From Pseudomonadota bacterium (lineage in GTDB: Bacteria > Pseudomonadota > Gammaproteobacteria > Burkholderiales > Burkholderiaceae_F), in assembly GCA_023443095.1 (NCBI GenBank), contig JAEZVV010000034.1, positions 1-38,880 on the forward strand: DNA of 38,880 nucleotides. Direction: 5' to 3'. The notes under the pieces are model-generated. The model did no database searches. It was given only the letters and a program-made list of their open reading frames with translations, and was not told where the DNA came from. The position numbers and the translations under genes are program-made. The first letter of the stretch is position 1. Each line of letters opens with the position of its first letter. Shown piece by piece: positions 20,332 through 31,939 of this stretch.

Positions 20332-20805
20332 ATGCCGATTCCCATTACTGCCCGCGGCGCCGAGCTCTTGAAAGCCGAGCTGCAAAAACTGAAAACCATC
20401 GAGCGCCCGACCGTGGTCCAAGCGATCAAGGAAGCGCGCGAAAAAGGCGACCTCTCCGAAAATGCCGAATACGATGCTGCGCGCGAGCGCCAAGGCTTTA
20501 TCGAAGGCCGGATCCAGGAGCTCGAAGGCAAGCTGTCGGCGCTGCAGGTGATCGTGCCGGCCGAAATCGAGGCCGGCGGCCGCATTGTTTTTGGCGCTAC
20601 GGTCGAACTCGAGGACCTCGAGAGCAGCCGGGTGGTGAAATACCAGATCGTCGGCGACGACGAAGGGGACATCAAGGGCGGACTGATTTCGATTTCCAGC
20701 CCGATCGCTCGCGCGCTGATCGGCAAGAGCGAAGGCGACGTCGCCGAGGTCATCGCCCCCGGCGGCATACGCGAATACGAGATCCTGAACGTCAGCTACA
20801 TCTGA
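20332..20805 (+). CDS. greA: Transcription elongation factor GreA
   Basis: 157 residues, full length. GreA enters the secondary channel of RNA polymerase and triggers cleavage of backtracked RNA. The N-terminal coiled coil holds GAELLKAELQKLKTIERPTV and the tip GDLSENAEYDAARERQ with the acidic pair (D, E) that coordinates magnesium. The C-terminal FKBP-like domain contains FGATVELED, ISSPIARALIGKSEGD and ends GGIREYEILNVSYI. It lies downstream of carB as in many proteobacteria, but a terminator sits between, so it probably has its own promoter. Its last codons are one arm of a 13-bp hairpin. Confidence 0.97.
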   Translation: MPIPITARGAELLKAELQKLKTIERPTVVQAIKEAREKGDLSENAEYDAARERQGFIEGRIQELEGKLSALQVIVPAEIEAGGRIVFGATVELEDLESSRVVKYQIVGDDEGDIKGGLISISSPIARALIGKSEGDVAEVIAPGGIREYEILNVSYI

Positions 20806-20819
20806 GCTGACGTTCAGTC
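20787..20819 (+). terminator. Hairpin spanning the greA stop codon
   Basis: Perfect 13-bp arms ctgaacgtcagct (20787-20799) and agctgacgttcag (20807-20819), 7-nt loop. The left arm is greA coding sequence. It lies between converging greA and yhbY and could end transcription from both sides, although T runs are weak. Confidence 0.65.
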
Positions 20820-20835
20820 TTGCATGACCGGCCGC

Positions 20836-21303
20836 TCAGCGCGGCTTGGTCGGGCCGCGGCGGCCGGAGACATTACCGGTCGGCTGGCGCGGCGGCACCT
20901 TGCGTTCGACGCGGCGAATCTCGCCCGAGGTGGCCTTGTTGGCGGTCTTCGCCATCGTCGGCCGCTTGCCGCCCGTCGGAGCGTGGGCCGGTGCCTTGGG
21001 CGAACGCGCCGGAGCCAGTTCTTCCGGCGGCAGCGGCCGCCAGAACACCAGCAGCTTGCCGATCGACTGAACCCGGGCCGCACCCAGCTGTTCGGCGATC
21101 GCGGCATACATTTCCTGGCGCTCGTCGCGGTCGTCGCCGGGAACACGAACCTTGATCAGCTCATGCGATTTGAGCGCTCGATCGATTTCCTTCATGACGG
21201 CTTCGGTCAATCCCTGGGCGCCAAGCAAGACGACGGGGTCGAGGTGGTGAGCGCGAGCCTTGAGCTCAAGGCGCTCGTCTCGCGTGAGGGTTAGTTCTGC
21301 CAT
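20836..21303 (-). CDS. yhbY: YhbY-family RNA-binding protein with basic tail
   Basis: 155 residues. Residues 1-97 are the CRM domain (LTRDERLELKARAHHLDPVVLLGAQGLTEAV, shown here by LKARAHHLDPVVLLGAQGLT, then HELIKVRVPG and IGKLLVFWRP). The GxxG-like loop binds RNA, and E. coli YhbY associates with the pre-50S ribosome. The E. coli protein ends at about 97 residues; here about 55 more follow, rich in Lys, Arg, Pro and Gly and probably unstructured, adding positive charge for RNA contact. It is divergent from rlmE, with 32 bp between the starts, a usual pairing. Confidence 0.93.
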   Translation of the reverse strand: MAELTLTRDERLELKARAHHLDPVVLLGAQGLTEAVMKEIDRALKSHELIKVRVPGDDRDERQEMYAAIAEQLGAARVQSIGKLLVFWRPLPPEELAPARSPKAPAHAPTGGKRPTMAKTANKATSGEIRRVERKVPPRQPTGNVSGRRGPTKPR

Positions 21304-21335
21304 GGTTTTCTCCTTTTGAAAGTATTCTAGGCCTC

Positions 21336-21983
21336 ATGCCGAAAGCTACGAAAAAGCACCGTTCGAATCGCGAGTGGATCGAGCGCCACATCAACGATCC
21401 CTTCGTGAAAAAATCGCGTCAGGAGGGCTATCGGGCGCGTTCGGTCTACAAGCTCACCGAGCTCGACGAGAAGGACAAGTTATTAAAACCGGGCATGACC
21501 GTGGTCGACTTAGGCGCCGCTCCGGGCAGCTGGACCCAGATCGTGCGCGAGCGCCTGGTCGGTAAGGACGGAGTCGTGCGCGGCAAGATCATTGCCATGG
21601 ACATTCTGCCGATGGACCCGATTCCCGACGTGGTTTTTATCCAGGGGGATTTCCGTGAGCAAGACGTGGCCGAGCAGTTGGCCGCCACGCTCGAAGGCGA
21701 AAAAGTCGACGTGGTCCTGTCCGACATGGCGCCCAACCTGTCGGGGGTGAGCGTGGCCGACGCGGCCCGAACCGCCCTGCTCAACGAGCTGGCGCTCGAG
21801 TTTGCCTTGGCCCACCTGAAACCGACGGGAGTGTTCGTGACTAAGGCATTCCAGGGTAGTGGTTATTCGCAGTTGGTGGAGGCTCTCAAACGCTCGTTCA
21901 AGTCGGTCGCCACGCGCAAGCCGGCCGCGTCGAGGGACACATCGGCGGAAACCTACCTGGTAGCACGCGGTCTTAAGGCTTGA
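21336..21983 (+). CDS. rlmE: 23S rRNA 2'-O-ribose U2552 methyltransferase
   Basis: 215 residues, the FtsJ/RrmJ family. It methylates U2552 in the A loop of 23S rRNA late in 50S assembly. SAM motif I is VDLGAAPGSWTQ (58-69). The K-D-K-E catalytic set is K39, D130 (LSDMAPN), K170 (FVTKAFQG) and E205 (AETYLVARG), matching the spacing known for E. coli RrmJ. It precedes ftsH as in many proteobacteria, but a 189-bp gap with a promoter candidate separates them here. Confidence 0.96.
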   Translation: MPKATKKHRSNREWIERHINDPFVKKSRQEGYRARSVYKLTELDEKDKLLKPGMTVVDLGAAPGSWTQIVRERLVGKDGVVRGKIIAMDILPMDPIPDVVFIQGDFREQDVAEQLAATLEGEKVDVVLSDMAPNLSGVSVADAARTALLNELALEFALAHLKPTGVFVTKAFQGSGYSQLVEALKRSFKSVATRKPAASRDTSAETYLVARGLKA

Positions 21984-22045
21984 TCGGGGTTTTCTAGAGT
22001 CGGGGGGCGGGATCGAAGATTTCTTGAGGAAATTTGCCGTTCGAC

Positions 22046-22075
22046 CTTGAAACTAGCCCCTGGGCACCCCCACAT
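22046..22075 (+). promoter_or_regulatory. Sigma-32-like promoter before ftsH
   Basis: CTTGAAA at 22046-22052, a 15-bp spacer, then CCCCACAT at 22068-22075. This is close to the heat-shock consensus CTTGAAA and CCCCATNT. ftsH is a known heat-shock gene in proteobacteria. A TAGAAT at 22101-22106 may serve a second, housekeeping promoter. Confidence 0.65.
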
Positions 22076-22115
22076 GGGGTTGATTGGCAAGTCCACAGTT
22101 TAGAATCATCGCGAC

Positions 22116-22133
22116 CCGGGCATGGGTGCCCGG
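22116..22133 (+). promoter_or_regulatory. Leader hairpin upstream of ftsH
   Basis: Perfect 7-bp arms ccgggca (22116-22122) and tgcccgg (22127-22133), 4-nt loop, inside the expected ftsH leader and about 28 bases before its ribosome site. A role in translation control or RNA stability is only a guess. Confidence 0.4.
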
Positions 22134-22172
22134 CTTGCAGGTCCGCCCGCCAAGAGCGGAAGGAGTTACCCC

Positions 22173-24059
<1,887 letters not shown>

Positions 24060-24075
24060 GTTTCGACACGTTGCT

Positions 24076-24102
24076 AAAGGGCCGGCATTGCCGGCCCTTT
24101 TT
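24076..24102 (+). terminator. Intrinsic terminator after ftsH
   Basis: Perfect 11-bp arms aaagggccggc (24076-24086) and gccggcccttt (24090-24100), 3-nt loop, followed by further T. It separates ftsH from folP, so folP-glmM need their own promoter or read-through. Confidence 0.9.
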
Positions 24103-24231
24103 GCATCCACGCCTCGATGGCGCCGGATTGTCCAGGGGCTGTTGTTTCCCGCGGTGCAGAAGGATCGGCCAGTGCCTTGCAGAGCCAAGGGCAGGGGCGG
24201 CAAGCCTACAATCGCGCCCGGAGGTGGACGA

Positions 24232-25088
24232 TTGATTACGCGACAAGAGACAAGGGCCTGGCGTTGCGGCCGATATTGCTTATCGCTGGCGCGGCCCTGG
24301 GTGATGGGCATCGTGAACGTGACGCCGGATTCGTTTTCCGACGGCGGCCGCCACAACTCGAGGGTGCGGGCGATTGCTCACGCCCATCGCCTGCTGGAAG
24401 AAGGGGCCGACATCCTCGACCTGGGGGGCGAGTCAACCCGCCCGGGAGCGGCCGACGTGAGCGAAGCCGAGGAAGCCGACCGCGTCCTGCCGGTGCTCGA
24501 AGCTCTGGTTCCCGCGGGCGTGCCGATCTCGATCGATACCAGCAAGCCCGGGCTGATGCGGGCGGCGCTCGCCGCTGGAGCGAGCATCATCAACGATGTG
24601 CGCGCCCTCGCCGAGCTGGGTGCGGTCGAGGCCGTGACCGCGGCCGATTGCGGCGTGGTCCTGATGCACATGCAAGGGCAGCCGCGGACGATGCAGGTCG
24701 CGCCGCATTACGACGACCTGATGGGCGACGTGGCCCGTTTTCTGGCGGCGCGGCGCGATGCCCTCGAGGCGGCGGGCGTGGCTCGCGAGCGCATTGCGCT
24801 CGATCCCGGCTTCGGTTTTGGCAAGACCCCGGAACAGAACTTCAGACTGGTGGCTCAGGCCCAGGTTTTCGCCGAACTGGGCTGCCCTTTGCTTTACGGT
24901 CTTTCACGCAAGTCGTCGCTGGGAGTCGTGACCGGGCGTGAGGTGTCGGAGCGGCTCGCGGCCTCGGTTGCCGGCGCTCTGATCTCGGTTCAAAGCGGCG
25001 CCCACGTGGTGCGGGTGCACGATGTCGCCGCCACTGTCGACGCGCTCAAGATCTGGCGCGCCATCGAAGAACAGAAAGGAAACGCAGT

Positions 25089-25092
<4 letters not shown>
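24232..25092 (+). CDS. folP: Dihydropteroate synthase
   Basis: 286 residues. It joins p-aminobenzoate to dihydropterin pyrophosphate in folate synthesis and is the sulfonamide target. The TIM-barrel marks are VMGIVNVTPDSFSDGGR, GGESTRPGA, SIDTSKPG, DPGFGFGKTPEQNF and GLSRKSSLG. I chose TTG at 24232 because GGAGG at 24220-24224 precedes it by seven bases and the N-terminus then fits the family; the frame is open farther upstream, into the terminator, which argues against an earlier start. It overlaps glmM by four bases (ATGA). Confidence 0.94.
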
Positions 25093-26435
<1,343 letters not shown>

Positions 26436-26459
26436 GTGACAGCGGGCGGTCGTCCTGTG

Positions 26460-26477
26460 ATGACACTTGGATGACAT
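26460..26477 (-). promoter_or_regulatory. Pho box on the minus strand
   Basis: Read on the minus strand: ATGTCAT-CCAA-GTGTCAT, two 7-mers with a 4-base spacer, as in the PhoB consensus CTGTCAT-N4-CTGTCAT. A further half-site, TTGTCAT on the minus strand, is at 26491-26497. Confidence 0.65.
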
Positions 26478-26548
26478 AGGCCGGCGCTTCATGACAAGTT
26501 CGTGAAGCGTCGCCAGCTCCCGAAAAAATCCGATTCCGCCAGTCTGGT

Positions 26549-26582
26549 TTGTCATGTGTCGGTCATACGAGCTTTTTAGACT
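26549..26582 (+). promoter_or_regulatory. Pho box and -10 of the pst operon
   Basis: TTGTCAT-GTGT-CGGTCAT at 26549-26566 fits the PhoB site (two 7-mers, 4-base spacer). TAGACT at 26577-26582 begins ten bases after it, the spacing of PhoB-activated promoters in which the box replaces the -35. It should drive pstS onward under phosphate limitation. Confidence 0.8.
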
Positions 26583-26625
26583 CGCCGCCATGTTGTCCGA
26601 ACTCCTATTCGCCCAAGGCAAACTC

Positions 26626-27657
26626 ATGCGATGGCTGGCACAAGCGCTGGCAGCGGTAGCGGCCAGCGGCGCGCTGACCGTGGCCCAGGCCCAGGACGTG
26701 ACCGGCGCCGGTGCGTCTTTTCCCGCCCCGCTTTATGCCTCCTGGGCCGACGCCTACCACAAGCTCACCCGGGTCAAGGTGAACTACCAGTCCGTGGGCT
26801 CGGGCGCGGGCTTGCGCCAGATCCGCGGCAAGACGGTGGACTTTGGCGCCTCCGACATGCCGCTGGCCGACGAGGTGCTCGCCCGAGACGGTCTGGTCCA
26901 GTTTCCGACCGTGATCGGCGGCGTGGTGCCGGTGGTCAATCTCAAGGGCGTAGCGCCTGGCCAGCTCAAGCTCACCGGCCCACTGCTCGCCGACATCTAC
27001 CTCGGCAAGATCAAGCGCTGGAACGACCCGGCGATCGCCGCGATCAATCCCAGTGTGCCGCTGCCTGACAAGCAGATTGCGGTGATCCGCCGCGCCGACG
27101 GTTCCGGCACCACCTTCATCTTCACCCACTACCTGTCGCAGGTCAGCCCCGAGTGGCGCGATCGCGTGGGAGCGGGTACCTCGGTCAAGTGGGTGGCGGG
27201 AGCGGGCGGCAAGGGTAACGAAGGCGTGAGCGCCTTTGTGCAGCGCCTGCCGAACTCGATCGGTTACGTCGAGTACGGTTACGCCAAGCAGAACCGCATG
27301 CGTCACGTCTCGCTGCAGAACGCCGCCGGCCAGTTCGTTCAGCCCGACCCTCACCACTTCACGGCGGCCGCTGCCGGCGCCGACTGGGGCAAGAGCTTCA
27401 ACCAGATCCTGACCAACCAGCCAGACAAGGACGCCTGGCCGATCTCGGGCGCGACCTTCATCCTGATGCACAAAGATGCACTCAAGCCGGCGCAGACCCA
27501 GGCAGCGCTCAAGTTCTTCGACTGGGCCTATGCCAACGGCGGCGAGATGGCCGAAAAGATCGATTTCGTCCCGCTGCCGGCTTCGGTGCAGGCGATCGTG
27601 CGCAAGAGCTGGGGCGCGATCCAGGCCGAGGGCAAACCGGTTTTCAAGCTCAAGTGA
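26626..27657 (+). CDS. pstS: Phosphate ABC transporter substrate-binding protein
   Basis: 343 residues from the ATG at 26626, which gives a signal peptide MRWLAQALAAVAASGALTVA ending at AQAQ. An earlier in-frame ATG lies within the Pho box and is rejected. The mature protein starts DVTGAGASFPAPLYASWADAY. Phosphate-binding residues lie in GAGASFPAP, SVGSGAGLRQI, FGASDMPL and RRADGSGTTFIF. It is periplasmic and not a lipoprotein (no lipobox). It is first in pstSCAB-phoU-phoBR. Confidence 0.96.
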   Translation: MRWLAQALAAVAASGALTVAQAQDVTGAGASFPAPLYASWADAYHKLTRVKVNYQSVGSGAGLRQIRGKTVDFGASDMPLADEVLARDGLVQFPTVIGGVVPVVNLKGVAPGQLKLTGPLLADIYLGKIKRWNDPAIAAINPSVPLPDKQIAVIRRADGSGTTFIFTHYLSQVSPEWRDRVGAGTSVKWVAGAGGKGNEGVSAFVQRLPNSIGYVEYGYAKQNRMRHVSLQNAAGQFVQPDPHHFTAAAAGADWGKSFNQILTNQPDKDAWPISGATFILMHKDALKPAQTQAALKFFDWAYANGGEMAEKIDFVPLPASVQAIVRKSWGAIQAEGKPVFKLK

Positions 27658-27777
27658 GTCCAGCCGGAATGGCGCTTCCGATGTCCGACTTGGGTGCCGA
27701 ACTTTCCGTCCCTCGCGCGTGTGGGCGGCCGCTTGAGGCCGACGCCTGCCATCCCCAATCACTCTCCTTCTACCGCC

Positions 27778-28743
27778 ATGCAGACTGCCGCTAAGCCCTT
27801 CTCCCGCTCGCCCGGGCAGATCGGCGACATGATTTTCGGCTGGATTGTGCGAGCTGCCGCCGCGATCACGTTGCTTGTGCTCGTCGGCATCATCGGCTCG
27901 CTGCTCGTCGGTGCCTGGCCTTCGATCCAGACGTTCGGCTTGGGCTTCCTGGTGAACTCCGAATGGGATCCGGCGCGCGACGTCTACGGCGGCCTGGCCA
28001 TGATCTACGGCACGATCGTGACCTCGATCATCGCGCTCGTGATCGCGGTACCGGTGAGCTTCGGCATTGCGTTTTTCCTGACCGAGCTTTCGCCCAAGTG
28101 GCTCAAGCGCCCGCTGGGCACCGCGATCGAACTGCTGGCGGCGATCCCTTCAATCGTCTACGGCATGTGGGGTCTGCTGGTCTTCTCGCCGCTGCTGGCC
28201 GAATACGTCCAGACCCCGCTGCAGGAATGGTTCGGCGACGTGCCAGTGCTGGGAGCCCTGGTGCAGGGGCCGCCGGTAGGGATCGGCCTGCTGTCGGCCG
28301 GCATCATTCTGGCGATCATGATCATCCCTTTCATTGCGGCCGTGATGCGCGACGTGTTCGAAGTCACTCCCGCCCTGCTCAAGGAGTCGGCCTACGGCGT
28401 CGGTTCGACCACCTGGGAAGTAGTGTGGAAGGTGGTGCTGCCCTACACCAAGGCGGGAGTGATAGGCGGCGTGATGCTGGGTCTGGGGCGGGCGCTGGGT
28501 GAAACCATGGCCGTCACTTTCGTCATCGGCAACATGAACCAGCTCAACGGCCCGTCGCTGTTCGAGCCGGGCAACTCGATCACGTCGGCGCTCGCCAACG
28601 AGTTTGCCGAAGCGGCCCCGGGCCTGCATGCGGCTTCGCTGCTCTACCTCGGCCTGGTGCTTTTCTTCATCACCTTCGTCGTGCTCGCCTGCTCCAAGCT
28701 CCTGCTGGCGCGGCTGCAGAAACGCGAGGGTTCACGCGCATGA
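27778..28743 (+). CDS. pstC: Phosphate ABC transporter permease PstC
   Basis: 321 residues from the ATG at 27778, after a 120-bp gap with no gene. One of two inner-membrane permeases for phosphate. It has six or so hydrophobic segments, starting AAAITLLVLVGIIGSLLVGA. The charged residues needed for transport lie in the region near EAIELLAAIPSIVYG-like text (here GTAIELLAAIPSIVYGMWGL), and the ATPase-docking loop is ESAYGVGSTTWEVVWKVVLP, followed by GLGRALGETMAVTFVIGN. Its stop overlaps pstA by four bases. Confidence 0.95.
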   Translation: MQTAAKPFSRSPGQIGDMIFGWIVRAAAAITLLVLVGIIGSLLVGAWPSIQTFGLGFLVNSEWDPARDVYGGLAMIYGTIVTSIIALVIAVPVSFGIAFFLTELSPKWLKRPLGTAIELLAAIPSIVYGMWGLLVFSPLLAEYVQTPLQEWFGDVPVLGALVQGPPVGIGLLSAGIILAIMIIPFIAAVMRDVFEVTPALLKESAYGVGSTTWEVVWKVVLPYTKAGVIGGVMLGLGRALGETMAVTFVIGNMNQLNGPSLFEPGNSITSALANEFAEAAPGLHAASLLYLGLVLFFITFVVLACSKLLLARLQKREGSRA

Positions 28744-29618
28744 ACACCGAGACTTCAATTCCGCGGGCAGACGACTACCGCCTGCCCATGCACCGCCGCC
28801 GCAAGGCGATCAACGCGGTGGCGCTGTGCCTGTCGCTCGCAGCCATGGCTTTCGGCATCTTCTGGCTGCTGTGGATCCTGCTCGAGACCTTTTTGCTCGG
28901 CATCGACGGCCTCAGCCTGATGACATTCACCGAGAATACGCCGCCGCCCAATGCCGAGATCGGCGGTTTGGCGAATGCGATCGTCGGTTCGCTGTTGATG
29001 GTTGCTCTGGCGACTCTGCTCGGCACCCCGATCGGCATCCTCGCCGGCATCTACCTGGCCGAGTATGGCCGCAGCGGCTGGTTCGGCCAGACCACGCGTT
29101 TCATCAACGACATCCTGCTGGCGGCGCCGTCGATCGTGATCGGCCTGTTCGTATACGCGGCAGTGGTCGCCACCACCGGCGGATTTTCCGGCTGGGCCGG
29201 CGTGTTGGCGCTGGCGGTGATCGTGGTGCCGGTGGTGCTGCGCACGACCGAAAACATGCTCACCCTGATTCCGGACTCGCTGCGCGAGGCGGCTTACGCG
29301 CTCGGCGCGCCGAAATACGTGATGATCAAGACCGTAACGCTCAAGGCCGCCCGGGCCGGCGTGGTGACGGGGGTCTTGCTCGCGCTTGCACGTATCGCTG
29401 GCGAGACCGCGCCGCTGCTTTTTACGGCGCTTTCGAACCAGTTCTTCACGGCCGACCTGTCCAAGCCGATGGCCAACCTGCCGGTGACGATCTTCAAGTT
29501 CGCGATGAGCCCGTTCGAGAACTGGCAGAAGCTCGCCTGGGCCGGGGTGCTGCTGATCACGCTCGGTGTGCTCTTCCTCAACATCCTCGCCCGCGTGCTG
29601 TTCCGAAAGAAGGACTAA
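28740..29618 (+). CDS. pstA: Phosphate ABC transporter permease PstA
   Basis: 292 residues, ATGA overlap with pstC. It pairs with PstC in the inner membrane. Family marks are GGLANAIVGSLLMVALATLL, GILAGIYLAEYG, DILLAAPSIVIGLFVYA, the docking loop DSLREAALGAPKYV-type segment (here LREAAYALGAPKYVMIKTV) and GVLLALARIAGETAPLLFTA. PstB starts four bases after the stop. Confidence 0.95.
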   Translation: MNTETSIPRADDYRLPMHRRRKAINAVALCLSLAAMAFGIFWLLWILLETFLLGIDGLSLMTFTENTPPPNAEIGGLANAIVGSLLMVALATLLGTPIGILAGIYLAEYGRSGWFGQTTRFINDILLAAPSIVIGLFVYAAVVATTGGFSGWAGVLALAVIVVPVVLRTTENMLTLIPDSLREAAYALGAPKYVMIKTVTLKAARAGVVTGVLLALARIAGETAPLLFTALSNQFFTADLSKPMANLPVTIFKFAMSPFENWQKLAWAGVLLITLGVLFLNILARVLFRKKD

Positions 29619-29621
29619 GGC

Positions 29622-30404
29622 ATGAATTCCGAATCGAACCCGACGCCGGTGCGCGCGAAGATGAGCGTGCGCAACCTGAACTTTTTCTACGGCAAGTTCC
29701 ACGCGCTCAAGAACATCAACCTCGACATTCCCGAGAAGCAGGTCACGGCTTTCATCGGCCCGTCGGGCTGCGGCAAGTCGACTCTCTTGCGCACTTTCAA
29801 CCGCATGTTCGAGCTCTACCCCGAGCAGCGCGCCGAAGGGTCGATCGAGATGGACGGCGACAACCTGCTGACCTCGAAGGAAGACGTGGCCCTGCTGCGT
29901 GCCCGTGTCGGCATGGTGTTCCAGAAACCGACCCCGTTTCCGATGTCGATCTACGACAACATTGCCTTCGGCGTGCGGCTGTTCGAGAAGCTGTCGCGTT
30001 CGGCGATGGACGACCGGGTCGAATGGGCGCTGCGCAAGGCCGCCTTGTGGAACGAGGTGAAAGATAAGCTGGGGCAGGGCGGCACTTCGCTCTCCGGCGG
30101 TCAGCAGCAGCGCCTGTGTATCGCGCGCGGGATCGCGGTCAAGCCCGAGGTGATCCTGTTCGACGAGCCGTGTTCGGCACTCGACCCGATCTCGACCTCG
30201 AAGATCGAAGAACTGATCGAAGAGCTGAAGACCGACTACACGGTGGCAATCGTCACCCACAACATGCAGCAGGCAGCGCGCGTTTCTGACTACACCGCCT
30301 ATATGTATCTGGGTGAGATGATCGAGTTCGGCGAAACCGACCAGATCTTCATCAAGCCGAAGAAGAAGGAAACCGAGGACTACATCACCGGCCGCTTCGG
30401 CTGA
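29622..30404 (+). CDS. pstB: Phosphate ABC transporter ATP-binding protein
   Basis: 260 residues. It hydrolyses ATP to drive PstCA. Walker A is GPSGCGKST, the Q-loop is VFQKPTPFPMSIYDNIAFG (a PstB hallmark), the signature is LSGGQQQRLCIARG, Walker B is VILFDEPCSALDPIS and the switch histidine is in AIVTHNMQQAARVSD. It ends with the usual EDYITGRFG. A weak 7-bp hairpin (30425-30444) lies before phoU. Confidence 0.97.
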   Translation: MNSESNPTPVRAKMSVRNLNFFYGKFHALKNINLDIPEKQVTAFIGPSGCGKSTLLRTFNRMFELYPEQRAEGSIEMDGDNLLTSKEDVALLRARVGMVFQKPTPFPMSIYDNIAFGVRLFEKLSRSAMDDRVEWALRKAALWNEVKDKLGQGGTSLSGGQQQRLCIARGIAVKPEVILFDEPCSALDPISTSKIEELIEELKTDYTVAIVTHNMQQAARVSDYTAYMYLGEMIEFGETDQIFIKPKKKETEDYITGRFG

Positions 30405-30505
30405 GGTGTAAACCCCGGCGCGCCCCGCCCGCATGGACGGGCGGCAGCCCTACGAACAGATCGACACAGTGCGGCTCAAGGCTGCGCTCGAACCAGGAGC
30501 AGCAA

Positions 30506-31219
30506 ATGTCTACCGGTGACCACTCGTCCAAGATCTACGACCAGGAACTGGAGAACATGCGTTCGCGCGTGCTCCAGATGGGCGGCCTGGTCGAGTCGCA
30601 GATCAGGATGGCGCTCGAGGCCTTCGAAACCGGCAACGTGCCGCTGGCCGAACAGGCAATTGCTGCCGACAAACGCGTCAACGAACTCGAGCTCGAACTC
30701 GACCGCCTGGTCAACCATGTGATTGCGCGCCGCCAGCCCACCGCCGGCGACCTGCGCATGATCATGGGCGTGGCCAAGACCATCACCGACATCGAGCGCG
30801 CCGGCGACGAGGCGAGCAAGATCGCCCGCGCCGCCAAATGGCTGCGCGAAAAGGATCACGGCGCGCGCCTGGCCCGCATCCCCGACATCAAGGTCTCGGG
30901 CGATGCGGCCCTGCTCATGTTCCGCCATGCGCTCGACGCATTCGCACGCATGGACGTGGCCGCGGCGGCGGGAACGATCCGCGAGGACCAGGCAGTCGAC
31001 GACCGCTTCCGCGCGATCCTGCGCCAGCTCATTACCTACATGATGGAAGACCCGCGCGCGATCACGCCGTCGATCGACACCGTGTGGGTGGCCAAGGCGA
31101 TCGAGCGGATCGGCGACCACGCCAAGAACATCGCCGAATACGTGATCTTCATCTCGCACGGCGAGGACGTTCGCCATGCCACGCCCGACGAAGTCGACCG
31201 CACGCTGGCCCGGAGCTGA
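30506..31219 (+). CDS. phoU: Phosphate signalling regulator PhoU
   Basis: 237 residues, full length. PhoU links the Pst transporter to the PhoR kinase and represses the Pho response when phosphate is ample. It is two three-helix bundles with metal-binding E/DxxxD motifs: ELELELDRLVNHVIARRQP and DIERAGDEASKIARAA in the first, AIERIGDHAKNIAEYVIF in the second. GGAGCAG lies just before the ATG. It is 101 bp after pstB and 22 bp before phoB. Confidence 0.96.
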   Translation: MSTGDHSSKIYDQELENMRSRVLQMGGLVESQIRMALEAFETGNVPLAEQAIAADKRVNELELELDRLVNHVIARRQPTAGDLRMIMGVAKTITDIERAGDEASKIARAAKWLREKDHGARLARIPDIKVSGDAALLMFRHALDAFARMDVAAAAGTIREDQAVDDRFRAILRQLITYMMEDPRAITPSIDTVWVAKAIERIGDHAKNIAEYVIFISHGEDVRHATPDEVDRTLARS

Positions 31220-31241
31220 TCCACTTCTCGAACTCGATGCC

Positions 31242-31937
31242 ATGAGCGCTTCCATTCTGGTGGTTGAAGACGAACCCGCGATCCAGGAGCTGATCTCGTA
31301 TGCCTGCACCAGCCAGGGTTTCGACGTGCGCCGTGCTGATTCGGCGCTGGTGGCGCGGGCGTCGATAGATCGCGCCCTGCCTGATCTGCTGATCCTCGAC
31401 TGGATGCTGCCCGATCAGTCGGGAATCGACCTGCTGCGCGAACTGCGCGGTGCCGAGCGCACCCGCGACCTACCGGTGATCATGCTCACCGCTCGCGGTA
31501 CCGAGGCCGACCGGGTGACGGGGCTCGATGCCGGCGCCGACGACTATGTGGTCAAGCCTTTCTCGCCCAAGGAGCTGGTGTCGCGCGTGAAGGCGGTCTT
31601 CCGCCGCCGTGCCCCGCAGCTGGCGGGCGAAGTGATCACCTACGGTTCGCTCGCGATCGACCCCGTCCGGCACGAAGTCAGCGTCGACGGCAAGCCGGTA
31701 AAGCTGGGTTTGGCCGAGTTCAAGCTCCTGAGCTTTCTTGCCGGCAACCCCGAACGCGTCTATTCGCGTGCGCAGCTGCTCGACAAAGTGTGGGGTGACC
31801 ATGTGTTCATCGAAGAGCGTACGGTCGACGTACACGTGCTGCGCTTGCGCAAGGCCCTGGGCCAGGCCGATGCGGCCAATCTGATCCAGACCGTACGCGG
31901 CCTGGGTTACCGGCTTTCGAGCCGATCCGAGGACTGA
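31242..31937 (+). CDS. phoB: Phosphate regulon response regulator PhoB
   Basis: 231 residues from the ATG at 31242; the longer frame overlaps phoU. The receiver domain has the acidic pocket at D10-E11, phospho-acceptor D53 (LILDWMLPDQSG) and the conserved Lys in VVKPFSPKEL. The C-terminal OmpR-type winged helix contains LGLAEFKLLSFLAGNPERVYSR, in part AEFKLLSFLAGNPERV, and RTVDVHVLRLRKAL. It should bind the Pho boxes found before pstS. Confidence 0.96.
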   Translation: MSASILVVEDEPAIQELISYACTSQGFDVRRADSALVARASIDRALPDLLILDWMLPDQSGIDLLRELRGAERTRDLPVIMLTARGTEADRVTGLDAGADDYVVKPFSPKELVSRVKAVFRRRAPQLAGEVITYGSLAIDPVRHEVSVDGKPVKLGLAEFKLLSFLAGNPERVYSRAQLLDKVWGDHVFIEERTVDVHVLRLRKALGQADAANLIQTVRGLGYRLSSRSED

Positions 31938-31939
31938 AG

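Noticed and set aside
28755..30434. 559-codon minus-strand frame opposite pstA and pstB
   Set aside because: Antisense shadow of conserved pst genes.
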